Source: an uncultured Oscillospiraceae bacterium (GTDB lineage: Bacteria > Bacillota > Clostridia > Oscillospirales > Oscillospiraceae). From it: 64,000 nucleotides of DNA. Position numbers and translations under genes: made by a program. Shown one piece after another: positions 13,172 to 21,507 of this stretch (the first letter of the stretch is position 1; each line of letters opens with the position of its first letter). The notes below the pieces were generated by a model. The model had not been told where the DNA came from, ran no database searches, and saw only the letters and a program-made list of their open reading frames with translations. Location of the stretch: NCBI GenBank assembly GCA_934631005.1, contig CAKTXA010000008.1, forward strand, positions 1 through 64,000, given 5' to 3'.

Positions 13172-14863
13172 TCAATGGGCGGCGAGGGTGTCGGCGTCTT
13201 GATCCACGGCGATGTCGGCGGGGTTCATGCTGAGCATGACGTCGTCACTGCCGTCCACGGTTTTGGAGTAGAGGATGCCGTTCTGGATGTCCGCGAGAAT
13301 GCTCTCATACAGGGCGATGGTCTCGTCCACCTTTTCCTGTGTCCAGGTGAGTTCTTTGCCGCCCACGGTGCCGGTCGTCTGGCCGACAAGGCTTTGCAGG
13401 TCGAGCTTTTCCTGCTCGAGCCACGCCTTATACTCGTCATATGTCCACCATTCGACGACCGGCGTCGGGAAGCGGGTCTCAAATTCCGCGTCCGACATCG
13501 GCTCAAACGTCTTACCGCCGTCGAAGCTGTAATACGTCATGCCGTCCGTCGGATCGACATAGGACAGGAGCGTTTCCTCTTCACTCGTTGTGTCATAAGC
13601 GGCGTTTAACCGCCTGTCGGCCAGGGCGCGGAACGCTTCCTTTTCCAGAACGTCCACGCCGGAGATCGCACCCTGTGCATCGCGTTTGACGTGCAGGTAC
13701 GTGCCGGTTTTGGCTTTCTCGTCCATGTAGATGCCGCCGTTGTCGTCATAGATCATGGCGACGGAGCTGCCCGCATAGTACCAGAGACCGCCCTGCGCGG
13801 TGATCCCGGCGGCGGCGTAGTCCGCGTCCGGCTGCAGCGGCTCGCCGCTCTCGACGGCTTCCGCGCCGCCGGATGCCGCGGCGGCGTTCTGCTCGGTGAC
13901 CGCGCCGCGCGGGGCGCTCTCCGTCTGCCGCGCGGAGGTGGCGAAAACCGTCACCGTCCCCGCAACAAGTACGACCGCCAGAAGCAATGATATGACCGTG
14001 ATTTTTTTCGTTTTCATAATGGCTGTGATCCTTTCTTTGGTCGCGCTGCGGCTGAAATGGCTGAACAGCGGCATCAGGCCGCTTTTGACCTCCTCCATGC
14101 GGATGAGCGCCCCGGCGTAGGCGGCCCGCGCGCCGCCGAAGCGGCGGACGACCGTCTCATCGCACGCCAGCTCCACGTCGCGGTTGGCGAGCACATACAT
14201 GACCCACACGAGGGGACTAAACCAGTGCACGCAGACCGCGGCGATGAGCGCGAGCTTCAAGAGCGCGTCAAAGCGCCGGATGTGCACGAATTCGTGCTCC
14301 AGCACAAAGCCCAGCGTCTGCTCATCGGCCCAGTCCGTCGCCTTCGGCAGCAGGATCACGGGCCGCAGCACGCCGAACGTGAGCGGCGCAGAGATGCGGT
14401 CTGACTGACGGATGGAGACGGTGCGGCGGAGCGGATGCGCGCGCAGCCAGCGGCGGGTAAATTCGTTCTCTACCGGCAGGGACGACGCGAACTCCCGGCG
14501 GCAGTGCACATACGTCACGGCAAAAAACGCCGCGCAGAGCAGCGCGCCCGCCAGCCAGACAAGCGTCCACACCGGGACCTGCGCCGCGGACTGCTCCACA
14601 GCGCCCGCCTGCCCCGCCGGAATGGCAGCGGGCAGATGGATAACAGCGGCAGTCGGCGTCACCAGCAGAGCACGCTCCCGCGCCAGCAGCGAGTAGACGC
14701 TCCACCGCGACGGCAGCGAAAACGGCACCAGCAGCCGCACGACAGCCGCGCACCAGAGCGCAAGGAACGTCTTTTTCGGCACCCTGTTGATCGCCAGCGC
14801 GCGGAGGACCGTGATGACCGCGATCATCACGCCCCCGGCGAGGCTCCTCTGCAAAAGACTCAT
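13172..14863 (-). CDS. blaR1: M56 family metallopeptidase, BlaR1-like sensor
   Basis: 563-residue membrane sensor peptidase. The N-terminal third has several hydrophobic segments; LEHEFVHIRRFDAL holds the gluzincin HExxH motif, and NRDVELACDE the third zinc ligand. A further membrane segment (TVISLLLAVVLVAGTVTVF) anchors an external domain of about 190 residues that is not a recognisable penicillin-binding domain, so the ligand may not be a beta-lactam. The ATG at 14863 follows the blaI stop by ten bases with GAGGGG between. The homologous role is cleavage of the BlaI repressor on signal. Confidence 0.88.
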   Translation of the reverse strand: MSLLQRSLAGGVMIAVITVLRALAINRVPKKTFLALWCAAVVRLLVPFSLPSRWSVYSLLARERALLVTPTAAVIHLPAAIPAGQAGAVEQSAAQVPVWTLVWLAGALLCAAFFAVTYVHCRREFASSLPVENEFTRRWLRAHPLRRTVSIRQSDRISAPLTFGVLRPVILLPKATDWADEQTLGFVLEHEFVHIRRFDALLKLALIAAVCVHWFSPLVWVMYVLANRDVELACDETVVRRFGGARAAYAGALIRMEEVKSGLMPLFSHFSRSATKERITAIMKTKKITVISLLLAVVLVAGTVTVFATSARQTESAPRGAVTEQNAAAASGGAEAVESGEPLQPDADYAAAGITAQGGLWYYAGSSVAMIYDDNGGIYMDEKAKTGTYLHVKRDAQGAISGVDVLEKEAFRALADRRLNAAYDTTSEEETLLSYVDPTDGMTYYSFDGGKTFEPMSDAEFETRFPTPVVEWWTYDEYKAWLEQEKLDLQSLVGQTTGTVGGKELTWTQEKVDETIALYESILADIQNGILYSKTVDGSDDVMLSMNPADIAVDQDADTLAAH

Positions 14864-14873
14864 GGCGCGCCCC

Positions 14874-15233
14874 TCATTCCAGCTCGCCGACGATCCGGCG
14901 CAGCTGCTCGATCTGCTCGGCGGAGAGCTTTTTGCGCCCCAGCAGCGCCGCGAACAGCTTGTCGGCGGAGCCGTCATACAGCCGGCCGATGAGCTCGTCG
15001 GTCTCGGCCTCCTGCACGGCGGATTTGGGGATGAGCGCGTGGCAGACAAAACCCGGCTCCGAGCGCTCGATCGCGCCCTTTTTCATGCAGCGCTTGATGA
15101 GCGTATACGTTGTGTTCACATTCCAGCCCAGCTCGGCTGTCAGCGTTTTGGCGATCCGGCTGGCGGGCGTGTCGCCCTCGCGCCAGAGCACCTCCATCAC
15201 CTTCAGCTCCGAGTCGAATAATTTGATGTCCAT
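14874..15233 (-). CDS. blaI: BlaI/MecI-family transcriptional repressor
   Basis: 119-residue winged-helix repressor: FDSELKVMEVLWREGDTPAS, then the NVNTTYTLIKRCMKKGAIER recognition region and a C-terminal dimerisation helix. Its partner BlaR1 is next in the operon. GAAGGGGGC precedes the ATG. Three copies of a 15-base operator surround its promoter, so it very likely represses itself and blaR1. Confidence 0.93.
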   Translation of the reverse strand: MDIKLFDSELKVMEVLWREGDTPASRIAKTLTAELGWNVNTTYTLIKRCMKKGAIERSEPGFVCHALIPKSAVQEAETDELIGRLYDGSADKLFAALLGRKKLSAEQIEQLRRIVGELE

Positions 15234-15250
15234 GTGGAAGCCCCCTTCAT

Positions 15251-15320
15251 AAGACTGCGGTAGTAGCTACGCGATCATAATACTCCAGTCTTATCGCTTT
15301 GTCAATACTACTGCCGTCTT
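15251..15320. promoter_or_regulatory. Three operator copies at the blaI promoter
   Basis: Consensus AAGACtGcgGTAgTA: copy A 15251-15265 on the plus strand, copy B 15278-15292 and copy C 15306-15320 on the minus strand. A and C match at 13 of 15 positions. They lie after, within and before the promoter. Confidence 0.75.
15277..15305 (-). promoter_or_regulatory. blaI-blaR1 promoter
   Basis: Minus strand TTGACA (15300-15305), 17 bases, TATTAT (15277-15282), with operator copy B across the -10 side of the spacer. Confidence 0.8.
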
Positions 15321-15341
15321 ATAATCAAAATTTTTTCGCGC

Positions 15342-16211
15342 TCACGACTCTAAAAACGCGTCGAGCAGTTTTTGGGCGATGGGCGTAAAAACCTGATACT
15401 TTTTCCAGATCAGGTACAGGCGGTTCTCGAGCTTCGGCTCCAGCGGGCGGAATACGAGGCCGTTTTTTTCGCTCGGCTCGATCAGGTGCTCAAAGCAGAG
15501 CATCAGCCCCAGCCCCTCGCGCACGAACACGCTGCCGTTGTAGGCCAGATTCGTGTGGCCGGTAAAGTTCAGCTTGTCCGCCTTTTTGCCGCACCAGCGG
15601 GGGATGTCCACCTCCACCGACTGCTCGGAGCAGATGAGCTCCTCCCCCAGCAGATCGTCCGCGCGGACGGTCTGCTTTTTTGCCAGCGGATGCGCCTGCG
15701 GCATCAAAACGCCCCACGTGTCCGTCCCCGGCAGCTCAAGATACTGATACCGCTCCGGCTCCGGCATCTCCACGACCACGCCGAAGTCCAGAAGCCCCCG
15801 GTCCAGCCGGTCGAGCACGACCGTGCGGTCGCCGCTGACGATGTGGTAGCGAAAAAGCGGATAGCGCGCTTTGAAGGCGCGGATCTTTTTCGCGATGTGC
15901 GCCATCAGATACGACTCCGCGCAGCCGAGGTACACGTCCCCGCCCTGCAGATCGTCGATGGCGCGGAACTCTTCCGCGGTTTTGTCGACCATGTCGAGAA
16001 TATCCTCCGCGCGGCGGCGCAGCAGAATGCCCTCGTCCGTGAGCGTGACGCTGCGGCTGCCGCGGCGGAAGAGCTTTTTGCCCAGCTCCTCCTCCAGCTC
16101 CTTCATCTGGCGCGAGAGCGCGGGCTGCGAGATGTGCAGCACCTCAGCCGCCGCCGTCATACTCCCCTGCCGCGCGATCTCCAGAAAATATCGCAGGACC
16201 CGAATCTCCAT
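15342..16211 (-). CDS. LysR-family regulator
   Basis: 289-residue LysR protein: MEIRVLRYFLEIARQGSMTA with ISQPALSRQMKELEEELG as the HTH, then a two-lobed effector domain. The ATG at 16211 has GGGAGGA upstream and gives the standard length; an extension to 16268 does not. It is divergent from the carboxymuconolactone decarboxylase-like gene and probably controls that group. An imperfect TTATA-N13-TATAA repeat at 16269-16291 could be its site. Confidence 0.9.
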   Translation of the reverse strand: MEIRVLRYFLEIARQGSMTAAAEVLHISQPALSRQMKELEEELGKKLFRRGSRSVTLTDEGILLRRRAEDILDMVDKTAEEFRAIDDLQGGDVYLGCAESYLMAHIAKKIRAFKARYPLFRYHIVSGDRTVVLDRLDRGLLDFGVVVEMPEPERYQYLELPGTDTWGVLMPQAHPLAKKQTVRADDLLGEELICSEQSVEVDIPRWCGKKADKLNFTGHTNLAYNGSVFVREGLGLMLCFEHLIEPSEKNGLVFRPLEPKLENRLYLIWKKYQVFTPIAQKLLDAFLES

Positions 16212-16295
16212 ATGCCGCTCCTCCCAGTCCGTTTTTTTCATTTTATCACGGACTGTTATGCAAATCAATTATAGTATGCCATTAGATATAAGTAT

Positions 16296-16324
16296 TTGTG
16301 TGGGCTGTTTCCGCGGTGTATGAT
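16296..16324 (+). promoter_or_regulatory. Promoter of the CMD / aldo-keto reductase operon
   Basis: TTGTGT (16296-16301), 17 bases, TATGAT (16319-16324), 28 bases before the ATG at 16352, just after the putative LysR site. Confidence 0.6.
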
Positions 16325-16351
16325 GGAGACATCTGAAAGGAGCTGGATGTC

Positions 16352-16693
16352 ATGCAGGAAAAAATCGTACAAACAGCCGGGCGCGATCAGCTGGGCGCGT
16401 TCGCGCCGATGTTCGCGCACCTCAACGACGACGTGCTGTTCGGCGAGGTGTGGAACGAGGACGCCATCGACCTGAAAACGAAATGCATCGTCACGGTGGT
16501 GGCGCTGATGTCGTCGGGCATCACCGACTCGTCGCTGACGTATCATCTGCAAAACGCAAAGGCGCACGGCGTGACGCGCGAGGAGATCGCCGCCATCGTG
16601 ACGCACACGGCGATGTATGTCGGCTGGCCGAAGGCGTGGGCGGTGTTCCGTCCGGCAAAGGACGTCTGGGCCGAGCCGGACGCGCAGCCGTGA
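16352..16693 (+). CDS. Carboxymuconolactone decarboxylase family protein
   Basis: 113-residue all-helical protein of the CMD/AhpD superfamily: FGEVWNEDAIDLKTKCIVTV and LTYHLQNAKAHGVTREEI are the family core. The AhpD redox motif Cys-x-x-Cys is absent, so peroxidase-partner activity is unlikely; the real reaction is unknown. AAGGAG lies nine bases before the ATG. First gene of a tight run with a 79-residue protein and two aldo-keto reductases, divergent from a LysR gene. Confidence 0.85.
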   Translation: MQEKIVQTAGRDQLGAFAPMFAHLNDDVLFGEVWNEDAIDLKTKCIVTVVALMSSGITDSSLTYHLQNAKAHGVTREEIAAIVTHTAMYVGWPKAWAVFRPAKDVWAEPDAQP

Positions 16694-16703
16694 GGACCGC
16701 ACC

Positions 16704-16943
16704 ATGCCGGACGCACGGGACGAGGAAGCGCTGCTGCGGCAGAATCTGAAGGACGCCGGCTGCGGCCGGGAGTTGACGGAGGACTGCCTGCGCTGCTGGC
16801 GCGAGGGGACGCTGAAAGACAAGCTCCCGGAGCTCGGCGCGCACCGCAAGACCGTTTTGCAGCAGACGCGGGAAAAGCAGAAGCAGATCGACTGTCTGGA
16901 CTATCTGACGCGCAAGATCCAGACAGAGGAATTTGAAAAATGA
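16704..16943 (+). CDS. Hypothetical protein, 79 residues
   Basis: Small charged helical protein (ALLRQNLKDAGCGRELTEDC, then EKQKQIDCLDYLTRKIQ). Proteins of this look often stand beside CMD genes in gut Clostridia; function unknown. Starts ten bases after the CMD stop; GAGGACC before the ATG is a modest ribosome site. Its stop overlaps an ATG at 16940 in the next reading frame. Confidence 0.7.
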   Translation: MPDARDEEALLRQNLKDAGCGRELTEDCLRCWREGTLKDKLPELGAHRKTVLQQTREKQKQIDCLDYLTRKIQTEEFEK

Positions 16944-16963
16944 TGAAAGGATGCGGTGATCGG

Positions 16964-18058
16964 ATGGAATATCGCAAGCTCCCCCACGGAACGGAACAGA
17001 TCAGCGTGATCGGTCTCGGCACGTCGGTCGTCGGCGAGCGTTCTGTTAAAAACGTTGCGGACACGGTGACGTATGCGCTGGATCAGGGCGTCAACTACAT
17101 CGACCTTGCCGGCGGGCACGCCGCCATCTTCCCCGGCATCGGGCAGGCGCTGGCCGGACGGCGGAAGAACGCGTATCTGCAGCTGCACTTCGGCGCGGAC
17201 TACACCTCGGGCGAGTACGGCTGGAACCCGTCGCTGGAGGGCGTTAAAAAGTCGGTGGCGTGGCAGCTGGAGAACCTGAAAACGGACTACATCGACTTCG
17301 GCTTCATGCACTGCCTGGATGAGGCGGGCGACCTGCGGGCGTATGAGAAAAACGGCGTGCTGCAATATCTGCTGGACCTCAAGGCGCAGGGCGTGGTGCA
17401 TCACATCGGCCTGTCCACCCACGCGCCGGGGCTTGCAAATCTGGTTTTGGACATGGGCATCCTCGACATGATGATGTTCTCCATCAACCCCATGTACGAC
17501 TATGGCCACGGCGACTATTCCATCGGCAGCGCGTCGGAGCGCTACCGGCTGTATACGCGGTGCGAAAAGGAGGGCGTGGGCATCTCGGTGATGAAGCCGT
17601 TCAACGCCGGGCAGCTGCTGAGCAGCAAGACCTCGCCCTTTGGCCGGGCGCTCACGCCCGCGCAGTGCATCCAGTACGCGCTGGATCGCCCGGCGGTGCT
17701 GACGGTGATGCAGGGCGCGGCGGACATCGCACAGCTGAAAGAAAACCTCGCCTTCCTCACCGCGAGCAACGAGGAACGCGACTACTCCGTGATCAGCTCC
17801 CTCACCCCGCACGACACGCAGGGCACGTGCGTCTACTGCAAGCACTGCCAGCCCTGCCCCGTGGGGCTGGACATCGGGCTGATCAACAAATATTACGATC
17901 TGGCGAAGCTGGGCGACGTGCTGGCAAGGGAGCACTATCTGACGCTGGAAAAGACCGCGTCCGACTGCGTCGGCTGCGGCCACTGCGACAGCCGCTGCCC
18001 GTTCTCCGTGGCGCAGAGCAGGCGCATGGAGGAAATTCGGGACTACTTCGGCAAATGA
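16964..18058 (+). CDS. Aldo/keto reductase-fold protein with ferredoxin tail, catalytic tetrad degenerate
   Basis: 364-residue AKR-type barrel followed by a two-cluster ferredoxin region: CVYCKHCQPCP and CVGCGHCDSRCP, each fit for a 4Fe-4S cluster. Against the next gene, NYIDLAGGH aligns with NYYDTAWGY and YLQLHF with YLATKF, so the catalytic Asp is kept but Tyr becomes His and Lys becomes His; the His in GFMHCLD remains. Ordinary NADPH-hydride chemistry is therefore doubtful and electron transfer through the clusters more plausible. The ATG at 16964 follows GGTGATC; an ATG at 16940 overlapping the previous stop is the alternative. Confidence 0.88.
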   Translation: MEYRKLPHGTEQISVIGLGTSVVGERSVKNVADTVTYALDQGVNYIDLAGGHAAIFPGIGQALAGRRKNAYLQLHFGADYTSGEYGWNPSLEGVKKSVAWQLENLKTDYIDFGFMHCLDEAGDLRAYEKNGVLQYLLDLKAQGVVHHIGLSTHAPGLANLVLDMGILDMMMFSINPMYDYGHGDYSIGSASERYRLYTRCEKEGVGISVMKPFNAGQLLSSKTSPFGRALTPAQCIQYALDRPAVLTVMQGAADIAQLKENLAFLTASNEERDYSVISSLTPHDTQGTCVYCKHCQPCPVGLDIGLINKYYDLAKLGDVLAREHYLTLEKTASDCVGCGHCDSRCPFSVAQSRRMEEIRDYFGK

Positions 18059-18101
18059 TGATGAGAGCATAAACCGAGGATCACAAAAATGGGAGGTACA
18101 T

Positions 18102-19235
18102 ATGATCTACAAAGCATTTCAGCAGGAAAAGCTGTCGGGGCTGGGCCTTGGCTGCATGCGCCTGCCGCACACGGAAAAGGGCTATGACGACATCGACACC
18201 GCGCAGCTGAAGGACATGGTCGCCTACGCGATGGAACACGGCGTCAACTATTACGACACGGCGTGGGGCTATCACAACGGCCACTCCGAGCTCGCCATGG
18301 GCGAGGCGCTCGCGGCCTACCCGCGCGAGAGCTACTATCTGGCCACAAAATTCCCCGGCTACGACCTCGGCAACATGCCGAAGGTCAAGGAGATCTTTGA
18401 GCAGCAGCTCCAAAAATGCCGCGTGGAGTATTTTGATTTCTACCTGTTCCACAACGTGTGCGAGCTGAACATCGAGCAGTATCTCGACCCGCAGTACGGC
18501 ATCTACGACTATCTCATGGAGCAGAAGAAAAACGGCCGCATCCGCCACCTCGGCTTCTCCTGCCACGGGCATTACGACGTGCTCAAGCGTTTTCTGGAGG
18601 CCTACGGCAAGGATATGGAGTTCTGCCAGCTGCAGATCAACTTCCTCGACTGGACGTTCCAGCACGCGGACGAGAAGGTCGAGCTGCTGAAGCAGTACAA
18701 CATCCCCGTCTGGGTCATGGAGCCGCTGCGCGGCGGCAAGCTCGCCGCGCTCGCGCCGGAGTATGAGGCGAAATTGCGCGCGCTGCGCCCCGACGAGACC
18801 ATCCCCGGCTGGTCGTTCCGCTTCCTGCAGTCCATCCCCGAGGTCACGATGATCCTGTCCGGCATGTCCAACATGGAGCAGCTGGCGGCGAACATCCAGA
18901 CATTTGAGACGGACGCGCCGCTGAACCCGGCGGAGATGGACGCCCTGCAGGACGTAGCCGCGCAGATGCTCACCAAAACGTCGCTGCCGTGCACCGGCTG
19001 CCGCTACTGCACGGAATACTGCCCGCAGGGGCTGGATATTCCGTACCTCATCTCGCTCTACAACGAATTCAACTTCACCGGCGGCGGCTACATCGCGCCG
19101 ATGGCCGTGGGCGTTCTGCCGGAGGAAAAGAAGCCCTCCGCCTGCCTGCAATGCCGCAGCTGCGAACAGGTCTGCCCGCAGCAGATCAGGATCCCCGACA
19201 TGATGGCCGATTTCGCGGAAAAGCTGAAAAAGTAA
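18102..19235 (+). CDS. Aldo/keto reductase with 4Fe-4S ferredoxin domain
   Basis: 377-residue AKR barrel with the intact tetrad: Asp and Tyr in DTAWGYHNG, Lys in ATKFPGY, His in FYLFHNVCE. The C-terminus has CTGCRYCTEYCPQG and CLQCRSCEQVCPQQ for two 4Fe-4S clusters. Such proteins are thought to reduce carbonyls or other acceptors using NAD(P)H and ferredoxin-type electron flow; substrate unknown. GGGAGG lies before the ATG, 43 bases after the previous gene, and a strong terminator follows, closing the operon. Confidence 0.92.
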   Translation: MIYKAFQQEKLSGLGLGCMRLPHTEKGYDDIDTAQLKDMVAYAMEHGVNYYDTAWGYHNGHSELAMGEALAAYPRESYYLATKFPGYDLGNMPKVKEIFEQQLQKCRVEYFDFYLFHNVCELNIEQYLDPQYGIYDYLMEQKKNGRIRHLGFSCHGHYDVLKRFLEAYGKDMEFCQLQINFLDWTFQHADEKVELLKQYNIPVWVMEPLRGGKLAALAPEYEAKLRALRPDETIPGWSFRFLQSIPEVTMILSGMSNMEQLAANIQTFETDAPLNPAEMDALQDVAAQMLTKTSLPCTGCRYCTEYCPQGLDIPYLISLYNEFNFTGGGYIAPMAVGVLPEEKKPSACLQCRSCEQVCPQQIRIPDMMADFAEKLKK

Positions 19236-19278
19236 AAAAGACCGCTTCCCACCGTCAAAGTGGGAAGCGGTCTTTTTT
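19234..19278. terminator. Bidirectional terminator
   Basis: Nineteen-bp stem (19234-19252 with 19260-19278) with A and T runs at its ends, between the reductase operon and the AraC gene. Confidence 0.9.
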
Positions 19279-20143
19279 ATCGGGCGGCCGTTTTGCGGAA
19301 GGAGGACGGGTGGACGTGGTATTGGTTCTTGAACGCCCGGGTGAAGGCGCTCAGGCAGGAAAATCCGAGCATATCGGCGATCTGCGTCATGGAAAACGGC
19401 GAATACAGGATCAGATTCTTCGCCTTCTCCAGCCGGCAGAGCTGGTGATACTGGATGGGCGGCAGGCCGAAGGCCTCGCGGAACACGTGGACAAGGTGGA
19501 ACTTGTTGATGTTATACAGCTCCGCCAGCGCGTCGAGCGTGACGGCGCGGTCGGTGTTCGTGTTGAGATAGTGCCGGATCTGGAGCAGCATCCGGTCGCC
19601 GGACTGGGCGGCGGGGTGTTCCTGCCACATATGCTGCCGCAGGATGAACGACCACAGGCGCAGAAATGTGCCCTGCGCGTTGAGGTCGGAAAACGGCATC
19701 TGATTTTCGTATTCGTAGATGACGTCGCGCAGCAGCAGCTCAAAATTCTGCATGTCGGTGATGCGCAGCTTGTCCGGCAGCTCCACGCCGAAGCTCGCGA
19801 GGATGTCCGGCCGGATCATCCGGCGTTCCTTTTCCGTCATGTCGGGGTAGTTTTTAAACGAAATAGGCACCTGCGGGCTGTCATCCTGATAGATGAGGTC
19901 AAAGTGGATGTGCGGCTGCTGAAAGCCGGAGGGCGAGACGATCTCAAGCGAATGCCGCCGCCCCGGGCGGAAGAGAAACACGTCCCCCGCTCCGGCGTGG
20001 TAGACGGTATCCTCCACGGTGATGACGACCTCGCCGCTTTGAATGTACAAAAGCTCGTAGTCGTAGATGATCCGCTCCTCCAGAAGCCACGGGTAGTCCA
20101 CGTGCTGGTCGCTCGCAAAGCGGATATAGGGTGCCAGCAGCAT
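19277..20143 (-). CDS. AraC-family regulator
   Basis: 288-residue regulator with an N-terminal cupin-like sensor (DVFLFRPGRRHSLEI) and a C-terminal double HTH: LDALAELYNINKFHLVHVF and MTQIADMLGFSCLSAFTRAF. GAGGGAGGGAG precedes the ATG. Divergent from the GH172 gene with a 213-base gap that holds a GAATTGT/ACAATTC inverted repeat, so it is probably the activator that turns on the glycosidase when its sugar is present. Confidence 0.92.
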   Translation of the reverse strand: MLLAPYIRFASDQHVDYPWLLEERIIYDYELLYIQSGEVVITVEDTVYHAGAGDVFLFRPGRRHSLEIVSPSGFQQPHIHFDLIYQDDSPQVPISFKNYPDMTEKERRMIRPDILASFGVELPDKLRITDMQNFELLLRDVIYEYENQMPFSDLNAQGTFLRLWSFILRQHMWQEHPAAQSGDRMLLQIRHYLNTNTDRAVTLDALAELYNINKFHLVHVFREAFGLPPIQYHQLCRLEKAKNLILYSPFSMTQIADMLGFSCLSAFTRAFKNQYHVHPSSFRKTAAR

Positions 20144-20170
20144 CCGGCGCTCCCTCCCTCATATACGCAA

Positions 20171-20229
20171 GAATTGTTAAACTTCGCGCAAGATTTCATC
20201 AAGACAATTCACCCTGATATTGTTATAAT
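20171..20229 (+). promoter_or_regulatory. GH172 promoter region with inverted repeat
   Basis: GAATTGT (20171-20177) and ACAATTC (20204-20210) are inverted; TATAAT is at 20224-20229 with a poor -35 (AAGACA, 20201-20206), as expected for an AraC-activated promoter. GTTAAACT also occurs at 20175-20182 and again at 20328-20335 in the leader. Confidence 0.5.
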
Positions 20230-20356
20230 AGACATGAACTCCCGGATGGTCAAGAGAAAGATGCACGATTTTGGGCAGCCGAGCCGCGTACGGCCATCCG
20301 TGTGGGAGAATGCCCCCTGCAAAAAGTGTTAAACTGCCTGAGAGAGGACACGCTGT

Positions 20357-21439
20357 ATGTGGAACGGACTGGACCTGAACATGGGGACCCTCTACCGCCT
20401 GTCGGACGCGAAGTCCCGCTCCATCACCCCGGAAAACCCCACCGGGCAGCCCGGCGCGGGCGCGATGTGTGAGCTGGAAAACGGCTCGGCCAAAGCCGCC
20501 GCGCGCGATCTCGGCAAGGGCTGGAAGGTCAACCCCTACATCGTCCTGCAGCCCGGCGAGACCGCCGTGCTGTCGGATATGGACGGCCCGGGCTGCATCC
20601 GGCACATCTGGATGGCCGTGTGCGGCACGTGGCGCGATCAGATCCTGCGCATCTACTGGGACGGGCGCGAGGCGCCGTCGGTGGAGTGCCCCGTGGGCGA
20701 TTTCTTCTGCGAGGGCTGGCAGGAATTTCATCAGGTTTCCACGCTGGCCGTCTGCGTGAACCCCGGGCAGGGCTTCAACTGCTACTGGTCGATGCCGTTC
20801 CGGACGCACTGCCGCATGACGCTGGAAAACCGCGGCGAGGAGCCGCTGGAGGTCTACTATCAGGTCGATTACGTCTTAACGGAGATCGAGGACGACGCGG
20901 CGTATTTCCACGCCCAGTTCCGCCGCGTCAATCCCCTTCCCTACAAGGAGGTCTACACGATTTTAGACGGTGTGCGCGGCCGCGGGCACTATGTGGGCAC
21001 CTATCTTGCCTGGGGCAGCAACAGTGGCGGCTGGTGGGGCGAGGGCGAGGTCAAGTTCTATCTGGACGGCGACGGCGAATACCCCACCATCTGCGGCACG
21101 GGCACCGAGGATTATTTCGGCGGCTCGCACGATTTTGAGGATCAGCACAGCCGCGACCGCTATGTGCCGTTCACCACGCCCTACGGCGGGTTTTACGAGG
21201 TGCGGCGCGACGCGCTGTATAAAAGCCAGATGCGCTTTGGGATGTACCGCTTTCATATCCCCGACCCCATCCGCTTTGAACGCGAGCTGCGGGTCACGGT
21301 GCAGGCGCTCGGCTGGCGCAGCGGCTGGCGGTATCTGCCGCTGCAGGACGACATCGCGTCCGTCGCGTTCTGGTATCAGACGGGCGAGGCCGCGCCGTTC
21401 CCGCCGCTTCCCGACCGGGACGCGCTGGAAGTGATCTGA
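20357..21439 (+). CDS. Glycoside hydrolase family 172 (DUF2961)
   Basis: 360-residue beta-jelly-roll enzyme of the DUF2961 family, now GH172, whose known members act on alpha-D-fructofuranosides, alpha-D-arabinofuranosides or difructose anhydrides. PGCIRHIWM, EVKFYLDGDGEYPTICGTG and TGTEDYFGG are the diagnostic blocks; the Glu in GTEDY and that in GEVKF fit the active site. There is no signal peptide, so it acts in the cytoplasm. No sugar transporter is adjacent. Substrate cannot be assigned from sequence. GAGAGGA precedes the ATG. Confidence 0.9.
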   Translation: MWNGLDLNMGTLYRLSDAKSRSITPENPTGQPGAGAMCELENGSAKAAARDLGKGWKVNPYIVLQPGETAVLSDMDGPGCIRHIWMAVCGTWRDQILRIYWDGREAPSVECPVGDFFCEGWQEFHQVSTLAVCVNPGQGFNCYWSMPFRTHCRMTLENRGEEPLEVYYQVDYVLTEIEDDAAYFHAQFRRVNPLPYKEVYTILDGVRGRGHYVGTYLAWGSNSGGWWGEGEVKFYLDGDGEYPTICGTGTEDYFGGSHDFEDQHSRDRYVPFTTPYGGFYEVRRDALYKSQMRFGMYRFHIPDPIRFERELRVTVQALGWRSGWRYLPLQDDIASVAFWYQTGEAAPFPPLPDRDALEVI

Positions 21440-21507
21440 CCGCACCGGGTCTGTCTGCATCCGGCGGGAACTATACTGAGAGTAAGAAGAAAGGGAGGAA
21501 ACGCAGG

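Noticed and set aside
16901..18070. 389-codon frame opposite the first aldo-keto reductase
   Set aside because: Complement of a gene with clear Fe-S motifs.
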